A DNA stretch of 64,000 bases from positions 142,902,091 through 142,966,090 of the forward strand of contig OY282560.1 of assembly GCA_958295665.1 (NCBI GenBank), in the 5' to 3' direction. This DNA comes from Tipula vernalis. Lineage: Eukaryota; Arthropoda; Insecta; Diptera; Tipulidae. The position numbers and the translations under genes were made by a program. Below, piece after piece: positions 47,531 through 59,129 of this stretch. Numbering within the stretch: the first letter of the stretch is position 1; the number at the start of each line of letters is the position of its first letter. The notes under the pieces were generated by a model. That model was given only the letters and a program-made list of their open reading frames with translations, was not told the origin of the DNA and searched no databases.

Positions 47531-48390
47531 ATACAAAATGTTAGAATATCCTTGAAAATTTTGTGTTGTGTAAGTTTTACTTTTTATAGTTTATTTATTA
47601 GAATATAATATAATATTAGTTTTATTTTTAGCTTATATTTTATATTTCACCATACGCCACTCAATCATAATTAGCAAGGGATTTATTACCAAGCGGGCAA
47701 ACAAATTTTGATACATATTCCGAACTTCTCGAAATGGGTGCTGGAATATACTTCGGTATGGAGTTTCTAAGCGTAGTAGCTGGTGTTACGGCTAAAGATA
47801 AACATTTCAAAGAGGTTAAAAATCATTAAGACTAAAGTTATACTTAATATCAAAATTCCGTAAAATGTTAAATACTTCTTCAGTACCACCACATTCTTTA
47901 GGCACATTTGGATTATTCTTGAGGCTGCCTGCATATTGAGATGTGCTATTGCGCAATAAAATAAAAGCACAATGCTGAGAGATGGCGAAAAAGTGAAATT
48001 TATAGTCTGTTGCTAGCCTCATCACTCCCAACGCTACCATTTTAAGTATTCCGATAATTATTGGATTGTTCATCGCTGACAACCGATGATGGTGTTGTTG
48101 ATTGAAGTTGACGCGGTACATTTAGTTCTGAATTATTTGAACGTATTCACGCATTCACAATTGAGTGGTTTGCAAACGGAAATTTCATCATAATTAAAAA
48201 CTACCACTTGTAGCACTGGTGCGCAAATAATATTGTGCATTAAAGTCATGTATATTGGGCTAAAGGGCTTACTGGTTTTGTTACCGGATCCACCCAATAA
48301 TCATGGAACGTTGAACAGGCGCTGCTACAACCAAAAACCGAAGAAGAACATGTTACAATACTATATGTCAGAATATTCTTTAAAATTGTG
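47530..48390 (+). pseudogene. Bruce: Bruce/BIRC6 gene fragment, tandem copy 1
   Basis: The fragment holds an exon end, an intron 47,570-47,631 (GTAAGT to TTTTTAG), a stretch reading SELLEMGAG and FGMEFLSV, then after a deletion SSVPPHSLGTFGLF, DVLLR and KIKAQC. It then reaches the CTGACAACCGATGATGG word that encodes LTTDD in the copies. The SVPPHSL..FGLF...Y..VLL...KAQCLLRLVLGVT and LTTDDG segments match the C-terminal part of BIRC6/Bruce as I remember it. This is a giant IAP-family ubiquitin-conjugating protein that restrains apoptosis. Here all frames are broken. The copy lacks about 370 bp present in copy 2. The minus-strand frames at 47,767-48,121 are shadows. Confidence 0.65.
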
Positions 48391-49585
48391 TGTCGTGTAA
48401 GTTTTATTATTTTAAGTTATTTATTCCATATTCTAATTAGTTTTCGTTTTAGCTTATATGAATATTTTACCGGCCGCCACTCAATCTGATAATATAGGTA
48501 GCAAGTAATTTATTATCAAGCGGGCAAACAAATCGTGATCTAAGTTCCGAACTCCTCGATATATGAGTTGGAAAGGGTTTCGGCATGGAATTTCTAAGCG
48601 TAGCAGCTGATGCTGTTGTTAAAAATAAACGTTTCAAAGAGGTTAACAAATCAAGCCGCTATAAAGACTAAAGCCATAATATCAAAATTTCGTATGAAAC
48701 ACGATGAGATACATACTATGCCACAATTTTCTGACTGTTTACTACAACCGTTCCTGCACGTACTGGTGCAAACCTAACGAAAAAATGACGTTCCAGGCAT
48801 CTGATTTTGTACCATTATCACCGCCACTATAGATATATCTAGTCGAGATGTATTATCTCTATTAGCGCATTTCCTTCCGATAGTATATACCGAGAGTGCT
48901 AAGATAATTATTGATAATTCAGAATAGGAAAGATCTAAAGGGAAGTTTGTTGGCTAAAATTGACTAAAAAAGTTGAACCAAATTATGAAAGATACGAGGA
49001 CGTGAATGATACCTTGACAGAAACATCGGATAAAATATCAAATATTTCTTCAGTACCACCACATTCTTTAGCCACATTTGGATTATTCGTGAGACGGTCT
49101 GCATATTTAGATGTGCTATTGCGCGCTAAAATAAAAGCACAATGCTTACTACGCTTAGTACTTGGTGTTACCGGAAATTATGAAGAAGTGAAATTTAAGT
49201 CTGTTGCTAACCTCATCACTTACCAACGCTACCCTATTAAGTATTCCGATAATTATTGGATTGTTCATCGCTGACAACGGATGATGGCGTTTGTTGATCG
49301 AAGTTGACGCGGTACAATTAGTTCTGAATTTTTGAGCGTATTAACGCATCATTCACAATTGAGTGGTTTGCAAACGGAAATTTCATCATAATTAAAAACT
49401 ACCACTTGTAACACTAGTGAGCAAAAAATATTGGATAATAAAAGTCATGCATATTGGGCTAAAGGTACTGGTTTTGGTACCGAGTCCACCCAACAATCAT
49501 GGAACGTTGAACATTCGCTGCTACAACCAAAATCCGAAGTGGAACATGTCACAGTACTACATGTCAAATTATTCTTGAAAATTGT
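48390..49585 (+). pseudogene. Bruce: Bruce/BIRC6 gene fragment, tandem copy 2
   Basis: This is the most complete copy. It holds an intron 48,397-48,452, then the SELLDI...FGMEFLSVAA segment, then the open frame 48,960-49,274. That frame contains SVPPHSLATFGLFVRRSAYL, then KAQCLLRLVLGVT, followed by LTTDDGV out of frame. The frame 49,431-49,685 contains HAYWAKGTGFGTESTQQSWN and LLQPKSEVEHVTVL. These match consecutive conserved segments of the region upstream of the BIRC6 UBC domain. Retention of a spliceable intron in every copy means the copies arose at DNA level, not by retroposition. Stops and frameshifts between segments make a functional product unlikely. Confidence 0.75.
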
Positions 49586-50630
49586 GTGTCGTGTAAGTTT
49601 TATTATTTTATGTTATTTATACTATATCCTAATTAATTTTCTTTTTAGCTTATATGAATATTTTACCGGTCGCCACTCAATATGATAATATAGATAGCAA
49701 ATAATTTATTACCAAACGGGCAAACAAATTGTGATATAAGTTCCGAACTCCTCGATATATGAGCTGGAATGGGTTTCAGTATGGAAATTCTAAGCGTAGC
49801 AACTGATGTTCCGGCTAAAAATAAACGTTTCAAAGAGGTTAAAAAAATCAAGCCGCTATTAAGACAAAATTCATGATATCAAAATTTTGTATAAAACTCG
49901 ATGAGATACTACTATGCCTCAATTTTCTAACTGTTTCCAATTAACCGTTCCTGCACGTCCTGGTGCAATCTTAACGAAGAAATGACGTTCCAAGCATCTG
50001 ATTTTGTATTAAAATAAAAAACTAGTGTTTTTTAAATAAACAACAGTAGTTGTATAAATAAATTTTTTATTTGTATTATTTTTCACAAATGATTTTGTAC
50101 TATTATCATGACCGCTAGCCCGCTACAGATATTTTCGAGTCGAGGTGCATTATCTCTATTAGCACATTTCCTTCCGATAGTATATACCGAGAGTGCTAAG
50201 ATAATTATTGGTGATTCAGAATAGGAAAAATCAAAAGGGAAGTTCAATAATCGGGGAATTGGTTAAAGTTGAACCAAATTATGATTTATACGAGGACGTT
50301 GATGGTACCTTGATGGAAATATCGGATAAAATATCAAATATTGTTTCAGTACCACCGCATTCTTTAGCCACAATTGGATAATTCTTGAAACTGCCTGCAT
50401 ATTCAGATGTGCTATTGCGCGCTAAAATAAAAGCACAATGCTTACTACTCTTACCTTGTTTACCGGAGATGGTGGAGGAATAAAATTTATAGTCTGTCGC
50501 TAGCTTCATCACTCCTAACGCTACCACCATTTGAAGTATTACGACAATTATTTTATTTGCTCTACTAAACCACCGATGACGCTTGAAACCAAAAGCATCC
50601 ACCAGTCAACGGTGTTTTAATAAAACTTCT
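49585..50630 (+). pseudogene. Bruce: Bruce/BIRC6 gene fragment, tandem copy 3
   Basis: It starts with an intron at 49,593-49,648, then SELLDI and MEILSVATD, and a segment parallel to copy 2 up to the VPPHSLAT word at about 50,350. It then decays past the KAQCLLL word and ends near 50,600. An 81-bp insertion (50,009-50,089) is present only in this copy. The minus-strand frame 50,279-50,602 is a shadow. Confidence 0.65.
50009..50089. mobile_element. 81-bp insertion with 10-bp flanking duplication
   Basis: TGATTTTGTA occurs at 49,999-50,008 and again at 50,090-50,099. Copy 2 of the Bruce unit has a single TGATTTTGTA at the equivalent place (about 48,820). The inserted DNA is very AT-rich and has no clear inverted termini. 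The size and duplication length are compatible with a short retroposed fragment. Confidence 0.7.
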
Positions 50631-50788
50631 TTTTATAGTTGCGTGAAAAACGCTTTAGTAAAAAAGTGAAAGTACCACCCAACGTATCCTATGGGGTAGT
50701 CATTGATCCAAACATTTATACTGTTGACAATGGGCACTTGAAAAGAAAAAACTAAAATAATTTTCAAAACTTAAACTATTTTTATTAA

Positions 50789-51355
50789 TCAATTTATTGT
50801 ATCATCATGTCGTGTTGCTGTTTCAGCCAACGCTAACATGGCTAAAGCGGTAATACTTCGTACATTTCGGTGTTCATCAATTAAACCATTTATTATCACT
50901 TCGATCAATAGCTTGATAATACAAGATGAAATCGCGTTTATTCGAACAGCGATTTGTTGTACGATTTTTATGCCAGTATAACGATCTTGCCATTTGGTAC
51001 TCTGGCAGACCACCTTGAGGAACGATAATAATGTTGGAATGCCAAAAACAATTGCGACCACCACAAAAGCATGTGCAATGGTATTTCGTATATACGCCTC
51101 TATATTATCGATATCGGGACGCATTGCAGAAATCATTGCTGTTATACCGGTCGAATTTACTATTTTTGAGATTATCTCGTAATCTTTATATTCCTTAAGT
51201 TCAGGGTCATAAATAGTTTCTATAATTTTCAATAACACAATATTTAACAGATATTTATCATAATTTTGTGCATCCACAAGCGAAGGATTAGTATCGCATT
51301 TTATTTGAGGAGTTACATCCCATCGATTATGCCGCGTTGGTTTTGATACTCGTAC
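50789..51355 (-). pseudogene. Sf3b1: Sf3b1 (splicing factor 3b subunit 1) fragment
   Basis: The minus strand carries an uninterrupted frame, open from about 51,400 and ending at 50,789. Its main part (50,789-51,277, no ATG at the edge) contains TAMISAMRPDIDN, YIRNTIAHAFVVVA, GIPTLLSFLKVVCQS, RYTGIKIVQQIA and VRSITALAMLALAE. These are the consecutive HEAT repeats of SF3B1 that hold the branch-site pocket. Upstream, in frame, is NRWDVTPQ, like the RWD-TP motifs of the SF3B1 N-terminus, so several hundred residues between these regions are missing. The full protein is about 1,300 aa; this is about 190. Some highly conserved positions are altered. It may be a relic of a retroposed or duplicated gene; expression cannot be excluded. 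Confidence 0.8.
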
Positions 51356-51359
51356 CTTA

Positions 51360-52370
51360 TTTTGATTTAAGAACGATTTTTTATGTGATATTTTATTTTT
51401 ATATATTTATTCTATTCCACTCATTTTCGTGATTTTTTGGTCAAGAAAATCACTGGAATAATTAAATCCTACAATTGAAAATTGAATCCAATATTTCCAG
51501 AAAATTATTTCAATATCGATTTCATATAAATTTTCAAGATTCTCGCTCGAATTAATGATCCTTCACCTAAATACATATATATATATATGTAGTTTCCCAA
51601 ATTATACCTACGTGTACTGATATACATACATTTACCGTAACTTAAATGTAAATGTAGTTTTTGTAGTTAATTCTTGATTTTTGTGAACGTAAATGTCATA
51701 ATTGTGCCTTTGCAACACAAATAATTAATAGCCTAAATGTAGCTTACTACTTTTACATTCATCTTTTATTATTATTCAATCATACATGCCATATAAATTT
51801 GAAAAAAAAACGAAAAAAAAAATTATCTCAAGAATGTAATTTTCGAGGTTCGAACTACGATCTAAAATTTTAAAATCCACAACGCTAACACCTAGACTAC
51901 TGCGGCATGGGAAATTGCCGAAAAATTACTTGGTTTTATAAAAAGTTTTGAGCATTCTACTAAATTATATAATATGTAGATAGATTTACACAATGTGAAT
52001 TATGTGACGTATCAACATAGAGAAAGATAAAATTTGTCAGATCTTTCTGTAATTTGGTATACAGATGAAGAAAAATATTCTAAGAATAATTTCCTTTTAC
52101 ATCATATCGGAAAAATCACGGAAAATGCGAGAAAATCGCGAATTTCCACTCGGAAAATTCGTCGGGAAAAGACTAAAAAAAATATGCTGATCATCCAACA
52201 TTAATTTAAATTTTTTTTTTTTTTGTCGTGATTTTTGAAAAATGGACATCCATGAAAAAAAAATCATAAAAAAAAAAATTAAATACATCCCAACTCCGTA
52301 TGCTGCTAACTACGCAGCTGTACTATTTAAAAAAATCATCAAACATTCTTTTCTATAAAAAAAAATACAC
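51360..52370. other. AT-rich noncoding stretch
   Basis: Apart from the tRNA-like head listed separately, I see an (AT)n run near 51,570, several A/T tracts (51,800-51,830; 52,205-52,280) and no gene. The minus frame at 52,097-52,288 is a K/F-rich translation of these tracts. Confidence 0.45.
51843..51908 (-). mobile_element. tRNA-like head, probable second SINE family
   Basis: On the minus strand GCCGCAGTAGTCTAGGTGTT matches a Pol III A box in position. About 35 nt further AGTTCGAACCTCG matches a B box. This sequence is unrelated to the GCCCCGGTGG SINE. The downstream body is AT-rich and not delimited. Confidence 0.45.
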
Positions 52371-52374
52371 AATA

Positions 52375-52589
52375 CATATCGCTCATTTGCTGCAACAATG
52401 ACACAATTTAAAAATAACAAATGTTATAATTTGAGAGACATTTCCGTTTGTCTTGTAGTGAGCTTTATAGCTTTAGGTGTGTCGTTATATCAGTTTTAAC
52501 TATATTAAAAAGCCGATATTTCTCTATAAATAAGTCAAAAACGACCGATTTTGAGTTATGCCATTGTGGTAGCAAATGAGCGATATACA
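52375..52589. mobile_element. MITE-like element with ~24-bp terminal inverted repeats
   Basis: The left end TATCGCTCATTTGCTGCAAC and the reverse complement of the right end TATCGCTCATTTGCTACCAC are nearly identical and continue to CAATG. The interior is about 165 bp and non-coding. The ends sit in TA-containing flanks (ACA and TAC), so a TA-type target is possible. Confidence 0.65.
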
Positions 52590-52799
52590 ATTGACCATTT
52601 TAGAGATGGCGCTGTAAAATTTGGATAATTTTTCCAGATTTGAAGGCTTTACAGAGTTTTCCCAGACTTGAGACCAGACTCAATCGCATTTTCATGCAAA
52701 AAGACATCATATAGCCATTTTACGTCAACGAAATCGGTCTCGAAGTAGTTTTTCGTGCGGACATATATACATACCCGCAATTATTGCTCGTTTAATAAT

Positions 52800-53640
52800 A
52801 TAGAAGAATATCGATTGTCCCCAACATTGCTGAGATTCTTGCTTCTATTTTATTTGACGGGTTATTTTCTTGCAAATCGCAGTGCAGATAAGTCGAGTGT
52901 AGCTATTGGTGCACTATTGCAATAATTTAACCCTGAACATGATACATAGGAACCACTTTCCGTCTTCTCACGGAAGCTATAGGCACCATAAACTCGATGT
53001 TCCGCCTTTCATTGCGAATTGCTACCTATACACTCATCCCATAAAACATTTTAGGGATCTAGTAGGGGGTCGACTATTTTGAGCAATTTCAGCCCGCAAA
53101 CGTAAAGAAAATTATGTACCCGATTATCGTTCTTTATCACTGATAACGCAGAAAATAAGAAAATGACGATAACCCGAAATCGATCATCTACAACTCGGTG
53201 AAAAACAAATTAACAGTAAGAAAAAGATTTTCTAGCAAAACCGATGAGAAAATACATTTTTGACGCTTTGCATAATTTATCGCACCCCGGCATTAGAGCC
53301 GGAAGAAAGGTAATATCATCACGATATTGTTGTCCAAGTATGCTATGAATATCGATGCAGAATATTTTGCCAAAACCTGCATAAGCTGCCAAAAATCGAA
53401 TATGTAGAGGCTCGTAAAATTACCTGATCAGTAGGTCCACTTCCTCCGTCGAATGGTGTTTATTTTAAGTAAGCAACTGCAGCAACTATTGCTCGAATAT
53501 TTATCCGGAAATTACATTTCTAGTTTTGGATGTCCGCAAGAAACTACTACGAATCATGGGATTAAATTCTAATTAAAACTGTTTGTGGAATTAAACAGAG
53601 TATTATCACTGAATCGTAGTAATAGTCACCGAATCAAACC
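52800..53640 (+). pseudogene. Ty3/gypsy RNase H and integrase zinc-binding relic
   Basis: Segments in order are SSVAIGALLQ (the DAS..AVGAVL.Q box of RNase H), a PLSVFSRKL segment at about 52,950, TRCSAFHCELL, ENYVPDYRSLS, then a HHCC-type zinc-binding remnant with YFAKTCISCQKSN at about 53,365-53,403. The frame switches repeatedly and the DDE core is not recognisable. The antisense frame at 53,210-53,392 is a shadow. It could be the distal pol of the gypsy copy at 42.8-43.9 kb or an independent insertion. Confidence 0.65.
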
Positions 53641-53739
53641 CACAACCTATAGACGCGCTTATAATAGTATGATAAAACATGTAATTAAAAGAATCTTTAA
53701 AAGCTACATAGGTGTAGATGATTTGGCGTCTATTGGAGA

Positions 53740-54350
53740 GGGGGCATGGGCCAAAGTTGAGTAGATTAATCTACCAACTCCGTAACCTTCCAGTAGGGTG
53801 CGCATCACTGTTCTGAACATGCCATTTGGCAGCTGTGTGATGGCTAAAATTATGAAAGGGGTATAGCATGTTCACAATTCGCAAGTGTACGTGCTGCCTC
53901 CTCGTGGCAACCACTGGTAACTAAGGCCTTTTGGCACATTTTTGGCCATTTGGCACAGGCTAAAGAACGACGCGAATCTAAGATGGAACAGCATATGCCA
54001 ATGGATGAATGGCTGACAGGTTAATCAGTCCAAAATATGCGGACTCTGGATACCAGGCACCCTCCAGTATTATTTAGCCTTCCTGTAGTAAAGCTGGGTG
54101 GTCCACAAGCGATTTGCAATTCCCAGCAACTCGTAAGAGTAAAATCAAACGGAATACGGGGCAGAAGTAGAAATGTATGGGAGTGGGACTGCCTTTTCAA
54201 AGTTCTTGGGCTCCAATGCTAGTCAGGTTCATTAATGTCAGGTTCATTAAGAACCTGAATATTGACTGGACGGATAATTAAGCAGGGTCCAGCACAATAG
54301 ATCTGTTAGGTCGCAGTGCGAGGTGGCTGATCGCCCGCATGGCCCTCCAA
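53740..54350. other. GC-richer block of unknown origin
   Basis: About 600 bp with clearly higher GC than its surroundings, sharp at both ends. It contains GTACGTGCTGCCTCCTCGTG, ACCAGGCACCCTCCAGTATT and a 16-bp direct duplication GTCAGGTTCATTAATG at about 54,222-54,255. Frames of about 60 aa (54,037-54,222) show no motif. It looks like part of a repetitive element, perhaps an untranslated region, that I cannot name. Confidence 0.4.
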
Positions 54351-57255
54351 TAATAATTTTAATAATACATAGGTGTAACACGGTTAACTGGGTTGACCAT
54401 TACCTCTCGTCTTATTGGGAATGCGAAAAACTATCTGCGACCAAGTACCTGGGGCTTTTTCTCGAAAATAGATATACAGCTTCATTTCTTGAAATTCGAA
54501 TTCCGAGATTGTAAGTCGATAAATGGATAAGTAAAATGTTGATTATCAATCTCCACATATTTAATTTAAACTTAGAACACCCTGTATTTATGTGTACAAT
54601 ACAATGGTATTGATTTTCTCATTTCATTGTTTCTAGAGCAAAATTTACATGAAAACTGAACTACCAATTTTACGTAATTGCAAAACATCATCATAACAAG
54701 TATTTTGAGGGGGGAAACCATATTTACGTTTTTCATTTCACGTCAGCAAAAATTTAAATTGTTTGTGTATATATTCCTATTATTACTGCTAAGCGATTCA
54801 GAGTACAACTCACGGTAATATCATTTTAATTTGTATAAAGATAACTTTCATCTTCTTGTTATTAAAATATGTTATTGAGTAAAAATAATTGTATTATAGG
54901 AATCCCTTGACAAATTTTATTTGCTACTTGTTTGTTATTTTCAAATATTCCAATTTTGATTATAGATTCAATTATTCTGTTTCTAAAATTATATGGTTTT
55001 TTATAAAGCTGTGCCTTTGAGGGAAATAAGGGCGTATACATAAATTCCTGGTCCGGGTGCGTAATAAAAGTAATGAATAGAGTTTGGACGGAAAATACAA
55101 GCATGTTGTAATACTCGGGTGTTGAATATATCGTCGAAAAGGTTTTTAGCGAAAAATGTATACTTAGAAGTTAACTTTTTTACGTATTTTGAATCTAGTC
55201 TCCGATAACCGAAAAACTAGCCGAGAAAAAGATGACCTTGAAAATTACCGCCATCAAAATAGTGAATTAAGCAGTTTTATGGCCGCTTTAAAACCATACA
55301 ATTTTTAAATAGTTTTACCTAAAATCATTTCTCGTTAAAATACCTTTTTTTGCTCACCCTTATACATATGTATAGGTAATATCGTAAATCTTACGAATTA
55401 TATTTTGTAATTACAAACAAACTAAAATTAGTTGATTGGAAAATTGAACAAATAGTTAATAAGGTGTAAAAATTAAATGGCAAACAAATGTTTTTATCTA
55501 ATTTTTCCGATAAATTAATAAACACAAATTTTTCATATTCAAAGAGATTTGCAAATTTTTATTTTTTTGCAAAGTTATTTCAATCTGACGAAAATCGAAA
55601 ATGAGATAAAAAAAAAACGAAAAGAGAACTTTACGGATATTTTTTATCGTTTAGATTTTTTTTATGAATCTGTACATTACATACCATAACATGTTTGTCA
55701 CTTAATGTGGAAAAAATACTGAAAATTTCATGCACGAGTACCATTGAATTAATAACGTGTGTGTGACATTCTCAAGTATAGATGAAACATTATTATTATC
55801 ATCATTTTTATATATAGTGAAACATATGAATGTTTTTTCATACATTGCTGTTGATATGATTTTTTTGTGTGAGATGCTGTGAGTTGTATCAGATTTTTTT
55901 TTTCGTGTGTTATGAATTTATTGTTGAACAAACTATGCATACATACGAATACATATGTTTGTGGTTCTTCAGAAATATTTTTTCAATAAATGTTTATTAT
56001 TATCCAAGGAGCTACATATACTATATATTGATATTTCGATGTTATTGTGCGAATGACAAAATTGTACAAATTAATGATGATGTTGTGATTTGTTATGTTT
56101 CGTAATTCGTATTAGAATTTTCAACCAACCGGTATACCATATTTATAATTTTAAAAATTGAACTTTTTGTGTGTCGTGGCCTGAATTTGATATCGGCTTT
56201 AATATTTTGTATATTTCATAAATATTATGTTGAAAGTTCATTAACAAAACTTAAGAATAGACAAACCTCGACCAAATGTAAACTTGAACTTTTCAGATTG
56301 TTCAGATTTCATGAAAAGCCTAACGACTAAATATAGATGCAGTGTCAACCATTAGTTTCCGGTTCTAAAACTTGTCTAAGTAGCTTTAACAATCCAGACT
56401 TATATTTTAAGAAAATCTGTCGCGGCAGTTGCTTAACCATCTATTTGATATCGAAGTAAATAAAATATGTTACATTTTGTTAAATCTTAAACAAAAGGTT
56501 TTTTTCGAGCATCGTAAACAATCAACAATGGTCGATTCACGAGGTTTATTATGCTGTGCTGCTCCTTATTCAATCAATCACTAAAACAACCAAAAAAATT
56601 GAGGTGTGGCTAACACATGACTTTCTTTTACAAATTCACTCTTTTTTTTTTTTTTTTTTAATATTCATTTTTTCTGTGCATTTTCTAGTCCATGGAAGTT
56701 GCCATTTTCGGTTGGCAATTTTCACTAAGGTTCACTATGGGACCTCCTAATTTATGAAAAAACTTAAATATGAAATTTCACTCGAATGGTTAAACCACAG
56801 ACCGACCGAATCCGTTATCTCGAAACCCAATTTTCGACTCAAGGGACTTCAATCAGGTAAATCTCCAAAAATCGAAAGATCGAAAATTTTCATAAAAAGT
56901 AAAAGAAACCCTAGGGTAAAAATCCGACCGAATCCATCGTTATCGTCTCCTTTTGAATTTAGGCTACATTAGCAATTTCATTGTTTGTCCAATTTATACA
57001 CATTTGTACTAAACAAATTCCTAGAGCGAGGTTCACTAATTATATGTAAAATTGGGGTAGGTTAGGATTTTGTCCCAAAAAAAAAAAATAATAAATTAAC
57101 CTGAAAATTGCGGTTGCTTTCCGAGAAGAAAACATAAAAACGTTATTTTTCCTCAGTTCTTTTCCTCAGTGCAAATTCAATTAGTTTGAATACAAAACTG
57201 GCAGCGGCAGTGTTTCAACAAGTGATGCACTGTGGAAACAATGATTATATGTATA
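54351..57255. other. AT-rich noncoding stretch
   Basis: No supported gene. A run TTAGAACACCCTGTATTTA at about 54,573 resembles the ends of some Tc1/mariner-type elements. A long T tract lies at 56,641-56,660. Frames at 55,749-56,105 and 56,556-56,972 are AT-driven and lack motifs. Confidence 0.4.
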
Positions 57256-57259
57256 CGAG

Positions 57260-57600
57260 TATGTGGTGGACAGATGAAATTTTAATTCGGCAACTAACAG
57301 GAAGTGGTCTGAATCGATGTTAACTCCACGTTAGGTTTTGATGTATTTGCGGCTAGAAAAATGTATTTTGGACAAGAGGATATGGTTGATTGTGTTGACC
57401 GTTGTCCCGTCGTTTGATTTCCATATGCACTTGTGAATCCGCTTATGTGGGTAGTATTTGCTCTTTGTTGTTTGATGTATGGTGCAATGAGTTTGAGCCG
57501 ATGTTGCTGCGATATGTATAGCCAGCACTACCAATTTGAGAATTGGTGTCGGCCGAAACAATTTTAATATCATATTGTGGAATTTTGCTCAGGACTGCTT
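57260..57600 (-). pseudogene. RTE-like LINE endonuclease C-terminal fragment
   Basis: The minus-strand frame 57,331-57,573 contains TTKSKYYPHKRIHKCIWKSN followed by DGTTVNTINHILLSK. This is the endonuclease block HK.TW.SPDG...NQIDH with Q changed to T and D to N. Further down, about 57,265-57,315, it continues in another frame as NIDSDHFLLVAELKF (the SDH motif). It is the same family as the remnant at 20.5-22.3 kb, which has IDSDYFLVVAKLKF. The apparently hydrophobic start of the frame is not a secretion signal but out-of-frame upstream DNA. Confidence 0.75.
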
Positions 57601-57682
57601 CAATCTAATCATAGAAAACGTCTTTGATTTGATCAGGCTTCTGACAACATGAACTCAAGTTTATTCATGTTATTGCTGTGTG

Positions 57683-57683
<1 letters not shown>

Positions 57684-57744
<61 letters not shown>
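57684..57744. repeat. (AG)n microsatellite
   Basis: An uninterrupted AG run of 27 units at 57,691-57,744, preceded by GTGTGTGAGAGAC. Confidence 0.98.
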
Positions 57745-57746
<2 letters not shown>

Positions 57747-58019
57747 GTTTATTTATCGCTTATATTGTGTTCTAAGTCGTTGTTGTGAATCCAAAAGTAA
57801 TCGAAGCTCATGTTGAGATTTCGTAACATATTCGTCATGTTGAGGGCTGTTAATCCAACGATAACCCTCTTTAAGTACCACGGCCCTCACACTTTAGTCT
57901 ACTCTTTTAACAGAGTAGTTTCTAGCGGCCACCACGAAGAGGCATTATAGGCACTTGCTGAAGTTTTATATAGTTGCGGCACATGAAACGTTTCTTGTGT
58001 TTATCCCCCTACATACACA

Positions 58020-58740
58020 GCAGAACACTCTGGTATCGAAAAACCAAGTTACTCAGACCACCTTCTTGATTACTGTATTAGGAAAAAGTGGGACATAATC
58101 AAAACGGCGGAAACCGATGCCTCAAAGAAAAGGACAGGCCAAAATTCATCTAGGCCTGAAAATCTCTGGTTGAATGATAATTGTCGTGGAACTATTCGGG
58201 AAGGAACAAGATAATGTTATAACGCAGTCATGTAGCTGCAAGGAAAATCTCCAATCTGCTATGCAGATGGAATAAACGAAAATGGCATGCGGGCCATGTA
58301 GCAGCACTATTCGCAACGGATCTATTGAATTAAAAATGGACAGTAAAACCGTCCTCGAAGTGTGGAGGAATTATTTCTTCATGCTTCTAAATAGACAGCA
58401 CCACCTTTCAAGCAACAACCTCTCTTGCTTTAATGGAATATCAACATCGAGATGACACTCCTCATCATATGATAAAGTGCGGAACGTGATATCGCAAAGA
58501 TCACAACTTATAAGGCACTCGGTGAAGATGGTATCTATATAAGATAAAAGGCACAAATTATGCGTTCCAGATAACTACGGCATATACATTGGTTTAAAGC
58601 AATAAAAACATAAGGATCTTGCAACTCCTTGCAACTTTTTTTCGATAAATATACCCAAATATAACTAAGCTAAAATCCGCTTTAGAACAAGCTGCAGTGA
58701 TATCCGCACCTACACTGTTAAAAACGGAATTAGAAAAACC
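58020..58740 (+). pseudogene. RTE-like LINE linker and RT start, decayed
   Basis: Segments in order are LLDYCIRKKWDIIKTAE, ENLWLNDNCRGTIREG, NLQSAMQME, ELKMDSKTVLEVWRNYFFML (K..L..W.EYF..LLN), then DIAKITTYKALGEDGIYI (the A...K..KA.GEDGI motif that opens RT). This is the linker between endonuclease and RT of an RTE-like LINE. The RT palm is gone. It is likely the same family as the fragments at 20.5 kb and 57.3 kb. The minus frame at 58,371-58,556 is a shadow. Confidence 0.7.
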
Positions 58741-59129
58741 CTGATAAATTATTAGGGCCAGCAGCTTTTTTTAATATCAAACGAGGAAAAAACTTTAAGA
58801 ATATTATCCCTAGAGGTTAAACCAACAAAATTATATCTATAAGTTTGAATGGAATTAATAATGTTATCATCATGCAGAGAACCACGCGAATTTTCAACAT
58901 AAACTGATTCAAAATGATCTGCAAAGATTGCTGATGCGACATGAATTAGTAGCTTGAATATCACCAAGTTTCATACATGATGGATAGTTAGATCTGTTAG
59001 TAAGTGATTGGGAATAGGTCCAAAGTAATTTTAGATTTTTTTTTTATGCTTCTTTCTTTATTTCTAACGTAATCTGAAAAAACTGGGATAATTAAACTAC
59101 GAGATTTTAAAAATTCTTGGCATCATGAA
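58741..59129. other. Unassigned AT-rich spacer
   Basis: Nothing recognisable; the minus frame 58,752-58,967 has no motif. Confidence 0.35.

Noticed and set aside
48960..49274. Intact small gene encoding the 104-aa SVPPHSL protein
   Set aside because: The conserved segment continues out of frame into LTTDDG and YWAKGTGFG, so the frame is part of a broken Bruce/BIRC6 copy rather than a separate gene.
57331..57573. Small secreted protein with a signal peptide
   Set aside because: The hydrophobic start looks like a signal sequence, but the second half carries the LINE endonuclease block (HK..W.S.DG...N.I.H) and the following SDH motif in another frame.
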